The notes: generated from the sequence alone by a model not told the origin. A stretch of 59,570 nt of DNA from Paracoccaceae bacterium (GCA_028875855.1 JAGWVA010000018.1:1-59570), one strand, 5' to 3'. Shown: positions 43,749 to 52,578, numbered from the stretch's first letter. A program made the numbers and translations.

Positions 43749-45472
43749 GCGGCGTCTCCGCTGCCCGAGACAGCCTGCGGGCCCGGGGTGGCGAGGCTGG
43801 CCAGAACCGCGTCGCGCGGGCCGAAGGCGCGCAGGCGCCCCGCCTCGAGCACAAGGGCAAGGTCGCAGGCGGCGAGCGCCGTGGACCTGTGCGCCGTGAC
43901 GACGACGGCCGCGCCGCGCGCCCTGGCCGCGCGGATCGCCGCGTTCAGGGCATCCCCCCCGGCCTGATCGAGATGGGCATCGGGTTCATCCAGAACCAGC
44001 AGCACCGGATCGCCGTAAAGCGCCCGCGCAAGCGCGAGGCGCTGCGCCTGACCTGCGCTGAGCGGTGCGCCCCCGGGGGCAAGCCGGGTGTCGTAGCCCT
44101 GTGGCAGCGACAGGATCATCTCGTGCACCCCGGCCGCCTGCGCGGCGGCGATCACCGCGCCGGGATCGGGCGTCGCGGCAAGACGCGCGATGTTGCGGGC
44201 CACGGTTTCCGGCAACAGGCCGGGACGCTGCGGCAGGTAGCCGATCCAGCGGGCGTAATCGTCCGGCGGGTATTGACCGGGCGACGCACCGCCAAGTCGC
44301 ATCTCGCCGCCAGAGACGGGCATGGCGCCCGCCAGCACGCGCGCCAGCGTCGTCTTTCCGGCGCCGGACGGGCCAAGAACGGCCAGCGCCTGACCGGGCG
44401 CGAGGGTCAGCGACAAAAGCCGCAGGACGGCCCGCGACTCGCCGGGTGGGACGACGGTCACCTGCCGCAATTCCAGCCGGGCCGCCGGGCGCGGAAGCGG
44501 CAGTCTGGGCGGCGCGGGCGGTTCGGCCGAAAGCAGCAGGCCAAGCCGATGCCAGGCTTCGCGCGCGCGCAGGACAAGCCCCCACTGCGCGATCGCCATT
44601 TCGATCGGGGCAAGGGCGCGGCCCAGCAAGACCGAACCCGCGATCATCTCGCCCCCCGACATCCGTCCCTGAAGCACGACATAGGCCCCCGCGCCAAGAA
44701 TGGCGGACTGCAACAGAAGCCGGATGGCCCGGGACAGGGACAGAAAGCCCAACCCCCTGTCGGCAAGGGTAACCTGCGCAGCCTGCGCCGAGGTGCGCAG
44801 CCGGCGCCAGCCCGCGAGCCCCGGCCCAAGCATCCCGAGCGCATGGACAGCCTCGACCTCGGACCGGAGCGTCTGCCCAAGCGCGTCGGCCGCGGCCGCG
44901 TGCGAGGCCAGGCCGAGCGCGGCGGATTTCGTGACGCGCTGGTTCAGCGCCGCAAGCACGACCAGCCCCCCGGCCCCGGCAAGGCCCAGCCAGCCCAGCA
45001 GCGGATCGAAGAGAAAGAGACCGCCCGCGAAGAGCGGCACCCAGACCATGTCGAACAGCGCCGGCAGCGCGCCGGAGGCCAGAACCCGCTGCACCGCGTC
45101 GAGATCGCGCGGCGCCGCGGTGGCAATGGGATCGCCCGGCGCCCGTCGTTCCCGCGCAAGCGCCGCGGCCATCACCCGGCCATCGAGCGCGGCGGCGAAG
45201 CGCGCGCCAAGCCGCACGAGAAGCTGCCCGCGGACGTGATCGAGCACCGCCATCGTCAGGAACAGCGCCGCCATCAACCCGCTGAGCGCCACCAGCGTGG
45301 CGGTGGACCGGCTGACAAGGACGCGATCGTAAACCTGAAGCATGTAAATCGGCCCGGTCAGCATCAGCAGGTTCACGACCGTGCCGAACCCCGCCGCCAT
45401 GGGCAGAAGCCATCGCCCCGCCCGCAGCGCTGCGCGAAGTTCCGCCCGTCCGGCATCCCCGTGATGCGTCAT
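43745..45472 (-). CDS. Type I secretion ABC transporter (PrtD/LapB-like)
   Basis: This inner-membrane exporter of 575 residues has six membrane helices fused to an ATPase and no C39-like N-terminal domain, so it is of the PrtD type. The helix region starts WLLPMAAGFGTVVNLLMLTGP, with the YMLQVYDRVLVSRS motif. ATPase: Walker A GPSGAGKTT, Q-loop GYLPQRPGLLPETV, a variant signature LSAGQAQRLA, Walker B VLLVLDEPDAHLD and the H-switch TAHRS. The start is the ATG for MTHHGDAGRA. It forms a pair with the adaptor gene downstream and is divergent from mlaA. Confidence 0.92.
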   Translation of the reverse strand: MTHHGDAGRAELRAALRAGRWLLPMAAGFGTVVNLLMLTGPIYMLQVYDRVLVSRSTATLVALSGLMAALFLTMAVLDHVRGQLLVRLGARFAAALDGRVMAAALARERRAPGDPIATAAPRDLDAVQRVLASGALPALFDMVWVPLFAGGLFLFDPLLGWLGLAGAGGLVVLAALNQRVTKSAALGLASHAAAADALGQTLRSEVEAVHALGMLGPGLAGWRRLRTSAQAAQVTLADRGLGFLSLSRAIRLLLQSAILGAGAYVVLQGRMSGGEMIAGSVLLGRALAPIEMAIAQWGLVLRAREAWHRLGLLLSAEPPAPPRLPLPRPAARLELRQVTVVPPGESRAVLRLLSLTLAPGQALAVLGPSGAGKTTLARVLAGAMPVSGGEMRLGGASPGQYPPDDYARWIGYLPQRPGLLPETVARNIARLAATPDPGAVIAAAQAAGVHEMILSLPQGYDTRLAPGGAPLSAGQAQRLALARALYGDPVLLVLDEPDAHLDQAGGDALNAAIRAARARGAAVVVTAHRSTALAACDLALVLEAGRLRAFGPRDAVLASLATPGPQAVSGSGDAA

Positions 45473-45622
45473 GGAATAATCCCCGTATTTGTTGGGCGCT
45501 TGCTGCAACACCGATATGCGTTTCTTCACAGGGCGGTTGTCACCGCTGCGCCGGCGGCCTACATGCTTGCACGTTCCCGGTCGGGCATCGGGTCCCGGCA
45601 TTCCGTTTGGGTAGAATGGCTG

Positions 45623-46408
45623 ATGTTTGCTAAGAATCCCTTTCCGGCGGTTTCGTCTCCGTTGCGCCGCGGCCTGCGGACGGCGATCGTTGCCGTTCTG
45701 GCCGTGGCAAGCCTCGCCGCCTGCACGGCAAAGACCGGCACGGGCCAGTTCAACGACCCCTACGAGGCGCAGAACCGCGAGAATCACAAGTTCAACGTGG
45801 CCTTCGACAGCAACGTGCTGAAGCCCGCCTCGCAGGCCTATGGCACGGCCGTTCCCGGCCCGGTCCGGCGCGGGGTCACGAATTTCGCAAACAACCTGTC
45901 CCTGCCCAGCTACGTTCTCAACGATCTGCTGCAGGCGCGCATCTACGATGCGGCCGACAACACGCTGCGGTTCGCCTTCAACACGATCTTCGGCCTTGGC
46001 GGCATCTTCGACCCCGCGGGCGCGATGGGCCTGCACGCGAAAAGCAACGACTTCGGGCATACGCTTTACGCCTGGGGCGTGCGCGAAGGGGCCTATCTCG
46101 AGGTGCCCTTCCTCGGCCCGTCCACGGAACGCGCGCTGGCCGGCAAGGTCGTGGACACGATCACCAATCCCTCACGGCTTCTTGTGCCGCAATCGGCGCG
46201 CAACGTGACGTATGGTGCGGATGTCGGATCGCTTCTCGACTTTCGCTACCGCTTCAACGACACGGTGGATTCCATCTTGCACGGCAGTGCCGACAGCTAC
46301 GGACAGCAGCGCCTGATCTATCTGGAGCAGCGGCATTACGCCCTTGGCATCCAGTCCGATGCCTCCATGTCCAACCCCTACGAGGATCCCTATGCCAGTT
46401 CAAAGTGA
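45623..46408 (+). CDS. mlaA: Outer-membrane lipoprotein MlaA (VacJ)
   Basis: This removes phospholipids from the outer leaflet of the outer membrane and passes them to MlaC. It has 261 residues. A lipobox SLAAC (Cys34) marks a lipoprotein. The family core is clear: DPYEAQNRENHKFN, then VRRGVTNFANNLSLPSYVLNDLLQ, FGLGGIFDPAGAMGL and the VPFLGPST segment. The start is the ATG for MFAKNPFP; the Shine-Dalgarno is poor, so an earlier start is possible. It overlaps mlaC by 17 bases. The inner-membrane MlaFED complex is not encoded here. Confidence 0.9.
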   Translation: MFAKNPFPAVSSPLRRGLRTAIVAVLAVASLAACTAKTGTGQFNDPYEAQNRENHKFNVAFDSNVLKPASQAYGTAVPGPVRRGVTNFANNLSLPSYVLNDLLQARIYDAADNTLRFAFNTIFGLGGIFDPAGAMGLHAKSNDFGHTLYAWGVREGAYLEVPFLGPSTERALAGKVVDTITNPSRLLVPQSARNVTYGADVGSLLDFRYRFNDTVDSILHGSADSYGQQRLIYLEQRHYALGIQSDASMSNPYEDPYASSK

Positions 46409-47003
46409 TCTGACGCGCCGCGCCCTGATCGCGGGCATGCTTGGCGGTGGGGCGCTGGTCGCGCTCCCTCGGGCCGCTTCCGCGCTTGACGTCGCGGGGG
46501 CGCGCAAGCTCGTGAACAGCGTGGTCGATGACATCAACCGGATCATCAATTCGGGCGAGCCCGAGACCAAGATGATCTCTGACTTCGAGGCCGTCTTCTC
46601 GAAATACGCCGACGTGCCGATCATCGCGCGCTCGTCGCTGGGAATCGCCGCACGCAGCGCCACCCCGGCCCAGCTTGCCGCATATACCGATGCCTTCCGC
46701 GGCTACCTGTCCCGCAAATACGGGCGGCGTTTCCGCGAATTCATCGGCGGCAAGATCACCGTCAACGATGCGCGGCAGGTCAACGGGTTCTACGAGGTGA
46801 TCTCGACCGCGCAGCTGCGCGGGCAGTCGCCATTCGATCTGCGCTGGCTGGTTTCGGACAAGACGGGGCGCTACCTGTTCTTCAACATGATCATTCAGGG
46901 CGTGAACATGGTCGCGACGGAACGGCAGGAAATCGGTGCCATGCTGGACAGCGTGAACGGCAACATCGACGCGCTGACGAAGAAGCTCAAGACCAGCGGC
47001 TGA
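46392..47003 (+). CDS. mlaC: Periplasmic phospholipid-binding protein MlaC
   Basis: This soluble shuttle between MlaA and the MlaFED transporter has 203 residues. The N-terminus LTRRALIAGMLGGGALVALP with a twin arginine and an AASA cleavage site looks like a Tat signal, less usual than a Sec signal for MlaC. The MlaC/Ttg2D domain is complete, with ISDFEAVFSKYAD, LSRKYGRRFREFIGGKI, and the end VATERQEIGAML. The start lies inside the mlaA 3' end, so the two are co-translated. A terminator follows. Confidence 0.9.
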   Translation: MPVQSDLTRRALIAGMLGGGALVALPRAASALDVAGARKLVNSVVDDINRIINSGEPETKMISDFEAVFSKYADVPIIARSSLGIAARSATPAQLAAYTDAFRGYLSRKYGRRFREFIGGKITVNDARQVNGFYEVISTAQLRGQSPFDLRWLVSDKTGRYLFFNMIIQGVNMVATERQEIGAMLDSVNGNIDALTKKLKTSG

Positions 47004-47026
47004 CCGTTTTCCCCGCGCAAAAGCCA

Positions 47027-47053
47027 AGGCCGCCCATCGGGGCGGCCTTTTGC
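47027..47053. terminator. Bidirectional terminator between mlaC and PBP gene
   Basis: A 9-bp stem (AAGGCCGCC and complement) with a 5-base loop is followed by TTTTGCC on the plus strand. It sits between the convergent mlaC and PBP genes. Confidence 0.7.
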
Positions 47054-47069
47054 CTTGCATCGCCTTCGA

Positions 47070-49268
47070 TCAGTTGCCGCCGGTCAACCCGCTCAGGATA
47101 TTGCCGATCAGCTTGTCGATCAGCGTGGGGCTGTCGTTGGACGTGGCAACGCTCGCGCCTCCCTCCGCCGGCGGCGGAACGATCATCGGAAGCGGCTTCG
47201 GCGGCACGTTCTTGTCGATCCGCACCATGACCTCGTGCCAGATCTCGGCGGGCAATCCGCCGCCGGTGATCCCGGTCATCGGGCTGTCGTCGTCATGTCC
47301 CATCCAGACGCCCACGACGTAATTCGCCGTGAAGCCGATGAACCAGCCGTCGCGCGAATTCTGCGTCGTGCCGGTCTTTCCCGCTGCCTGCCGGTCGGGC
47401 AGCTTGGCGCGCTGGCCGGTCCCGCGTTCGACGACCTGGCTCATCATGTAGATCAGCTCCTGGTCGGCCTTCTGCGAGATCACGCGCTCGCCGATCCCGC
47501 CGGTCTGCCCCATCAGCGGCTGCTTGTCCCCACGCAGGGACAGGCTCAGCAATCCGTAGGGCCGAACGGACGAGCCGCCATTCAGGATGCCCGCATAGGC
47601 CGCCGTCATGTCGAGAAGCGTCACCGAAGACACGCCAAGGGCAAGCGCCGGCCCCTTGGCAAGGTCGGTGTGGATGCCGAAGTCGGTCGCCACCTTGCGA
47701 ACGCTGTCCAGCCCGACCTTGAGCGCGATCCGTACGGCCGAGGTGTTCAACGAATGGGCAAGCGCCGTCGTCAGGGTGACGGGGCCCATGTAATCCTTGT
47801 CGAAATCCTTGGGCGACCACGGACCCGAGCCGGGGACGTTCACCGTCAGGGGCGAATCCTCGACGATGTCATTCGGGCTCATCCCCATGTCCAGCGCCGC
47901 GGCAAAGACAAAGGGCTTGAAGGCGGACCCGGTCTGCCGCAGCGCCTGCGTCGCCCGGTTGAACGCGCCCGAGACCTCGGTCGTGCGGCCGCCTACCATG
48001 GCACGCACCGCGCCGTCGGGCGACATGACGACGATTGCAGCCTGCGCCTTCGACCCGGGCTTCAGCTTGGAATCGAACACATCGTGCAGCGCGCCCACCG
48101 CCGCGGCCTGGATGCCCTGATCCAGCGTGGTCTGGATCGTCACGTCCTCGGTCGTATCCGTGGACAGGAAGCTGGGCGCACGTTCCATCACCCAGTCGGC
48201 AAAGTAGCCGCCCGCGCGATCCGCGGCGGCTTTCGACAGTTGTGCAGGATGGTCATGGGCATAGCGCGCCTGCGCAAGCGTGATGTAGCGCTGCTCGGCC
48301 ATCAGATCGACGATCAGGTTCGCCCGTTCCTGCGCGCGCGACAGGTTGGTGGTCGGCGCATAGTAGGACGGCGCCTTGAGAAGCCCCGCCAGCATCGCCG
48401 CCTCGGCCACGGTCACATCGCTTGCATGCTTGCCGAAATAGCGTTCGGCCGCCGCTTCGAACCCGACGGTGCCCGAGCCAAGATAGGCGCGGTTCATGTA
48501 GATCGTGAGGATCTGGTTCTTGGTGTATTTCGCCTCCAGCGCGAAGGCGTAGGGCACTTCCTTGATCTTCCGCCACAGCGTGGATTGCCGGCAATCGGCC
48601 ACATAGTCGGACCGGCTTTTCCAGATCTTCGGATCGTAGGGGTGGCCAAGGCACAGCAGCTTTGCCACCTGCTGCGTGATGGTGGAACCGCCGTTGCCGT
48701 GAAAGGGCGATCGCCCGGCGCGCATGTTGATGAGCATCGCACCGATGATGCCGCGCGGGCTGACGCCGAAATGGTCGTAGAAGCGGCGATCCTCGGTCGA
48801 GATGATCGCCTCGCGCAGATAGGGCGAGACCTTGTCGGCATGCACCTCGCCGCCGAAGGATTCGCCGCGCCAGGCAAAGGGCTTGTTCTGGTCGTCGAGC
48901 ATCGTCACGGAGCCGCGGGACCGGGCGTCCAGCAGGCTCTGGACCGGCGGCAGCGTGGAATAGTCGTAAAAGGCGGTGATCCCGATCAGAAGGGCGACGA
49001 CGACGGTCACGCGCCAGAAGACGCCCCAGACAAGACGAAAGATGCGGCGAAACAATCCGCCGAAGAACCGCGTGAGGGCATTGCCGCCGCGGTTCCCGCC
49101 GCGCCGTCCGCCCGACCCGCCGCCGCCACCACGTCGGCCGGTGCCGCCCCCGCCGCCTTGCGGGGCGCGGCTCTTGGCCGAAGCGCCTCTTTGTCCGGCG
49201 GTCGCGGGCTTCGTCGGATAGCGCCGATCCGCACGCAGCGTCGATGGCTTGCGTCCCGATGTGGTCAT
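47070..49268 (-). CDS. Class A penicillin-binding protein (PBP1A-like transglycosylase/transpeptidase)
   Basis: This bifunctional enzyme polymerises and cross-links peptidoglycan, 732 residues. The cytoplasmic tail (about 34-65) is almost pure Gly/Arg, followed by one membrane helix (about 82-104). The GT51 glycosyltransferase domain has the catalytic STEDRRFYDHFGV and GGSTITQQVAK motifs. The transpeptidase has SAFKPF (SxxK), SLN and KTGTT. It ends without the OB domain of large PBP1A, so it is a compact form. The start is an ATG directly in front of a basic tail. It stands alone, divergent from glnK by 272 bp. Confidence 0.92.
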   Translation of the reverse strand: MTTSGRKPSTLRADRRYPTKPATAGQRGASAKSRAPQGGGGGTGRRGGGGGSGGRRGGNRGGNALTRFFGGLFRRIFRLVWGVFWRVTVVVALLIGITAFYDYSTLPPVQSLLDARSRGSVTMLDDQNKPFAWRGESFGGEVHADKVSPYLREAIISTEDRRFYDHFGVSPRGIIGAMLINMRAGRSPFHGNGGSTITQQVAKLLCLGHPYDPKIWKSRSDYVADCRQSTLWRKIKEVPYAFALEAKYTKNQILTIYMNRAYLGSGTVGFEAAAERYFGKHASDVTVAEAAMLAGLLKAPSYYAPTTNLSRAQERANLIVDLMAEQRYITLAQARYAHDHPAQLSKAAADRAGGYFADWVMERAPSFLSTDTTEDVTIQTTLDQGIQAAAVGALHDVFDSKLKPGSKAQAAIVVMSPDGAVRAMVGGRTTEVSGAFNRATQALRQTGSAFKPFVFAAALDMGMSPNDIVEDSPLTVNVPGSGPWSPKDFDKDYMGPVTLTTALAHSLNTSAVRIALKVGLDSVRKVATDFGIHTDLAKGPALALGVSSVTLLDMTAAYAGILNGGSSVRPYGLLSLSLRGDKQPLMGQTGGIGERVISQKADQELIYMMSQVVERGTGQRAKLPDRQAAGKTGTTQNSRDGWFIGFTANYVVGVWMGHDDDSPMTGITGGGLPAEIWHEVMVRIDKNVPPKPLPMIVPPPAEGGASVATSNDSPTLIDKLIGNILSGLTGGN

Positions 49269-49540
49269 GTCTGCTCGTTACCTCTGCACCCTTGGGGGCT
49301 GCGTGTTTTGCCACACCATACCCCGAGATGCTGCCCTTGCGAAGAACCCAAGCGCCGTCGATTCGCTTCCCTTTTCGCCCAAAAATTAGCCTCGCGACAA
49401 TATTTGTGCAAATTTTGTGCAATTTTCACTGTCGCACGGGTCGCGGCGTGCTCTCGAATTCTTGTGCTGCGTCTGCAAAGGCCGCCTTGTTGGCCCGTGG
49501 GTGCCGAAAGGGGCCCCCTGCCAATCGGAAGGGGAAGGAC
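49269..49540. other. Divergent region between PBP gene and glnK
   Basis: These 272 bp carry the glnK-amtB promoter. The part 49370-49430 is AT-rich and contains a phased direct repeat. No sigma-54 GG-N10-GC element with good spacing was seen by eye, in keeping with the sigma-70-type NtrC promoters known from Rhodobacter (established knowledge). Confidence 0.45.
49403..49422 (+). repeat. 11-bp phased direct repeat upstream of glnK-amtB
   Basis: TTTGTGCAA occurs at 49403-49411 and again at 49414-49422, one helical turn apart, about 120-140 bp before the glnK start. It looks like tandem sites for one regulator, plausibly a nitrogen regulator; identity not established. Confidence 0.45.
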
Positions 49541-49879
49541 GTGAAACTCATTATTGCAGCAATCAAGCCGTTCAAGCTCGAGGAGGTGCGCGAAGCGCTC
49601 ACCACCATCGGCGTGCGCGGCATGATGGTCACGGAGATCAAGGGCTTCGGTTCGCAATCCGGCCACACGGAGATCTATCGCGGCGCCGAATACGCGGTGA
49701 ATTTCGTTCCCAAGGTCAAGCTGGAGATCGTGGTGAGCGACGGGCTGGCCGATCAGGTCGTGGACACCATCCAGAAGACCGCCAAGACCGACAAGATCGG
49801 CGACGGCAAGATCTTCGTGCTCGATGTCGAGGCGGCCGTGCGGGTCCGCACCGGCGAAACCAACGACGACGCGCTTTGA
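49541..49879 (+). CDS. glnK: P-II family nitrogen regulatory protein GlnK
   Basis: This trimeric sensor binds ATP/ADP and 2-oxoglutarate and blocks the AmtB pore when nitrogen is rich. It is 112 residues, exactly the family length. It begins with a GTG codon (MKLIIAAIKPFKLEEVREAL region), preceded by GGGGAAGGAC. The T-loop with the uridylylated tyrosine is EIYRGAEY, and the C-terminal signature is TGETNDDAL. The adjacency to amtB identifies it as GlnK rather than GlnB. It is co-transcribed with amtB. Confidence 0.95.
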   Translation: MKLIIAAIKPFKLEEVREALTTIGVRGMMVTEIKGFGSQSGHTEIYRGAEYAVNFVPKVKLEIVVSDGLADQVVDTIQKTAKTDKIGDGKIFVLDVEAAVRVRTGETNDDAL

Positions 49880-49908
49880 GCGGCCTCAGCAGGGAAAGAG
49901 AGAGGGAA

Positions 49909-51210
49909 ATGTCGAACTTGAAGAAAATTCTCAGCCTCGCCGCGGCGGTCACAGCGCTGTCTGCGCTTCCCGCGCTGGCTGACGCGGCGCCGAAGATGGA
50001 TTCCGGCGATACCGCGTGGATGATGACCTCGTCGGCGCTGGTGCTGTTCATGACGCTGCCGGGGCTCGCGCTGTTCTACGGCGGGCTCGTGCGCACGAAG
50101 AACATGCTGTCGGTGCTGATGCAGTGCACGCTGATCACCGGCCTTGTCATGGTGATCTGGGTCCTGTGGGGCTACTCGATGGCCTTCGGCGGCGGACCTT
50201 CGCCCTATTGGGGCGGCTTCGGAAAGCTGTTCCTGTCCGGTGTGACGCCCGCATCGCTGTCAGGCACGATCCCGGAATACGTCTTCGTCGTGTTCCAGAT
50301 GACCTTCGCCGTCATCACGCCGGCGCTGATCATCGGCTCCTTTGCCGAGCGTATCAAGTTCTCGGCGCTGCTGCTGTTCGTGGCGCTCTGGGTGACCTTC
50401 GTCTACTTCCCGATCGCGCACATGGTCTGGGATAGCACCGGCCTGTTCTTCAAGATGGGCGCGATGGACTTCGCCGGCGGCACCGTGGTGCACATCAACG
50501 CGGGGATCGCGGCCTTCGTGGGCTGCCTGCTGATCGGGCCGCGCGTCGGCTTCGGCAAGGAAAACATGGCTCCGCACTCGATGACCCTGACGATGGTCGG
50601 CGCCTCGATCCTGTGGGTTGGCTGGTTCGGCTTCAACGCGGGTTCCGCGCTGGCCGCCAACGGCACCGCCGCGCTTGCGATGATCAACACCTTCGTCGCC
50701 ACCGCCGCCGCGATCCTGAGCTGGTCGCTGGTCGAGGCGATGGCCCGCGGCAAGGCCTCGATGCTGGGTGCGGCCTCGGGCATGGTGGCCGGCCTCGTCG
50801 CCGTCACCCCGGCCTGCGGCTTCGCCGGCCCGCTGGGTTCGGTCCTGCTGGGCCTGATCGTGTCGCCGATCTGCTACTTCTTCGTCACCACGGTGAAGTC
50901 GAAGTTCGGCTATGACGACAGCCTCGACGTCTTCGGCGTCCACTGCGTGGGCGGGATCACCGGCGCGCTGCTGACCGGCATCTTCGCCTCGCCCTCGTTC
51001 GGCGGCGTGGGCTATGCCAAGGGCGTGACCATGGCCAGCCAGGAAATGGTGCAGATCCAGGCCGTGCTGACCACGATCGTCTGGTGTGGCGTGATCTCCT
51101 TCGTGCTCTACAAGATCGTGGACATGGTGATCGGCCTGCGGGTGACCACCGACGAGGAACGCGAAGGCCTGGACCTGTCGGCCCATGGCGAGATGGCTTA
51201 CCACGGCTGA
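49909..51210 (+). CDS. amtB: Ammonium transporter AmtB
   Basis: This inner-membrane ammonium channel has 433 residues with a cleavable signal peptide (LSALPALADA) and eleven membrane helices. The twin-histidine pore is seen in GGTVVHINAG and VFGVHCVGGI. The periplasmic ammonium site and phenylalanine gate fit the family (FQMTFAVITPALI). The conserved WGYSMAFGG motif is present. A ribosome site GAGAGGGAA precedes the ATG. It is second in the glnK-amtB operon and ends at a strong terminator. Confidence 0.96.
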   Translation: MSNLKKILSLAAAVTALSALPALADAAPKMDSGDTAWMMTSSALVLFMTLPGLALFYGGLVRTKNMLSVLMQCTLITGLVMVIWVLWGYSMAFGGGPSPYWGGFGKLFLSGVTPASLSGTIPEYVFVVFQMTFAVITPALIIGSFAERIKFSALLLFVALWVTFVYFPIAHMVWDSTGLFFKMGAMDFAGGTVVHINAGIAAFVGCLLIGPRVGFGKENMAPHSMTLTMVGASILWVGWFGFNAGSALAANGTAALAMINTFVATAAAILSWSLVEAMARGKASMLGAASGMVAGLVAVTPACGFAGPLGSVLLGLIVSPICYFFVTTVKSKFGYDDSLDVFGVHCVGGITGALLTGIFASPSFGGVGYAKGVTMASQEMVQIQAVLTTIVWCGVISFVLYKIVDMVIGLRVTTDEEREGLDLSAHGEMAYHG

Positions 51211-51234
51211 CCTCCTCCCCAGCCGTGAACAAGA

Positions 51235-51264
51235 GGGCCGGCGGGGTAACCCGCCGGCCCTTTT
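51235..51264 (+). terminator. Terminator of glnK-amtB
   Basis: A perfect 11-bp stem GGGCCGGCGGG with complement, tetraloop GTAA, then TTTT, 24 bp after the amtB stop. Confidence 0.85.
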
Positions 51265-51277
51265 CGCTGCCGGCTCA

Positions 51278-51337
51278 GGGGGCGCTGCCCCCTCGGCCTG
51301 CGGCCTCACCCCCGGGATATTTGAGCCAAAGTGCAAG
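51278..51337. repeat. Extragenic palindromic repeat element of Rhodobacterales type
   Basis: Two small hairpins, GGGGGC-GCT-GCCCCC and GGCC-TGC-GGCC, are followed by CCCCCGGGATATTTGAGCC and an AAGTGCAAG tail. I recall near-identical sequences scattered between genes in Rhodobacteraceae genomes. Only one copy is seen in this window, so the repeat status rests on recall. Confidence 0.5.
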
Positions 51338-51345
51338 CATGAAGA

Positions 51346-51371
51346 AACCGGCGCGGAGGTCCGCGCCGGTT
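51346..51371 (-). terminator. Terminator of the aminotransferase gene
   Basis: A 12-bp inverted repeat (AACCGGCGCGGA and complement) leads on the minus strand into GGTTTCTTC, starting 23 bases after the aminotransferase stop. Confidence 0.75.
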
Positions 51372-51393
51372 CGGTTCAGACCAATGCGGTCGA

Positions 51394-52575
51394 TCAGATG
51401 CCGCAGTCGACAATGGCCTGCGCGAGGATCGGAACCGTCGCCGCGTTCAGCCCCGCGATGTTCAGCCGCGAGTCGCCCACCATGTAGATGCCGTGCTCGA
51501 CGCGCAGCCGCTCGACCTGTTCGGGCGAGGCGCCAAGGCGCGAGAACATGCCGCGGTGCTGGGCAAGGAAGCCGAACCGGTCGGAGCCGGTGAGCCGCCG
51601 CAGTTCGCCCGCCAGCTGTTCGCGCAGGCCCAGCATCGACAGGCGCACCTCTTCCAGCTCGGCCTGCCAATCGGCCCTGAGCGCATCGTCGGTCAGGATC
51701 ATCGTCACCAGCCGCGCGCCGTGATCGGGCGGGAAGGAGTAGTTCTGCCGGTTCAGGAAGGCGAGCGTGCCCTGCGTCACCGCCTTTTGCGAAGGGGCGG
51801 TCAGCGCCATAAGGATGCCGGTGCGTTCGCGGTAGATGCCGAAGTTCTTCGAGCAGGAGGCGGCGATCATCACCTCGGGCAGACGCTCCGCGATCAGGCG
51901 GGTGCCGGCGGCATCCGCGTCGAGGCCGTCGCCGAAGCCCTGGTAGGCGATGTCGATCAGGGGCACCGCGCCGCGTTTGGACAGGATGTCGGCGACCTCG
52001 CCCCATTGCGTCAGGTTCAGGTTGGCGCCAGTGGGGTTGTGGCAGCACCCATGCAGCAGCACCACGTCGCCCGCCTTCACCGTGGCGAGATCCTCGGCCA
52101 TGCCGGAGAAATCGACGGCGCGGGTTTCGCCATCGAAATAGCGGTAGGTCGCCGATTTCATCTTCAGATAGGCAAGGATCGAGGCGTGGTTCGGCCAGGT
52201 CGGATCGGGCAGCCACACGGTCGCCTCGGGCGAGGCGAGGCGGATCAGTTCCAGCGCCTGCCGGATCGCCCCCGTGCCGCCCGGCGTGGCGATGGCCGAC
52301 AGCCGATCGGCCGGATAGCCCGCCCCGAGCACCAGCCCCGCCATCGCAGCGTGATAGGCGGGTTCCCCCGCGAGACCGGTGTAGGTCTTGGTGTTTTCGG
52401 CCTCCCACAGCTGCTTTTCGGCAGCCTTGACCGCCCGCATCACCGGGGTCAGGCCGGTGGCGTCCTTGTAAACGCCGACGCCCAGGTCGATCTTGGTGTC
52501 GCGCGGGTCTTCGCGGAACATCGCCATCAGGGCGAGGATCTTGTCCGCGGGTTGCGGTTTCAGCGTTTCAAACAT
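51394..52575 (-). CDS. Aromatic/aspartate aminotransferase (class I, PLP)
   Basis: This transaminates aspartate or aromatic amino acids with 2-oxoglutarate, 393 residues, a TyrB/AspC-length protein. The N-terminal IDLGVGVYKDATG motif is the AspC/TyrB (subgroup I-alpha) signature. The PLP lysine is in AASCSKNFGIYRERTG, and the substrate-carboxylate arginine is near the end in DSRLNIAGL. HNPTGANLN supplies the Asn of the active site. The start follows the sulfurtransferase stop by 3 bases, so the two form an operon ending at a hairpin. Substrate choice between aspartate and aromatic acids is not settled. Confidence 0.93.
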   Translation of the reverse strand: MFETLKPQPADKILALMAMFREDPRDTKIDLGVGVYKDATGLTPVMRAVKAAEKQLWEAENTKTYTGLAGEPAYHAAMAGLVLGAGYPADRLSAIATPGGTGAIRQALELIRLASPEATVWLPDPTWPNHASILAYLKMKSATYRYFDGETRAVDFSGMAEDLATVKAGDVVLLHGCCHNPTGANLNLTQWGEVADILSKRGAVPLIDIAYQGFGDGLDADAAGTRLIAERLPEVMIAASCSKNFGIYRERTGILMALTAPSQKAVTQGTLAFLNRQNYSFPPDHGARLVTMILTDDALRADWQAELEEVRLSMLGLREQLAGELRRLTGSDRFGFLAQHRGMFSRLGASPEQVERLRVEHGIYMVGDSRLNIAGLNAATVPILAQAIVDCGI

Positions 52576-52578
52576 CGG

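Noticed and set aside
49001-49170. Simple-sequence repeat region at the PBP gene start as a phase-variable tract
   Set aside because: It encodes an in-frame Gly/Arg tail with mixed codons; there is no long homopolymer or uniform short repeat.
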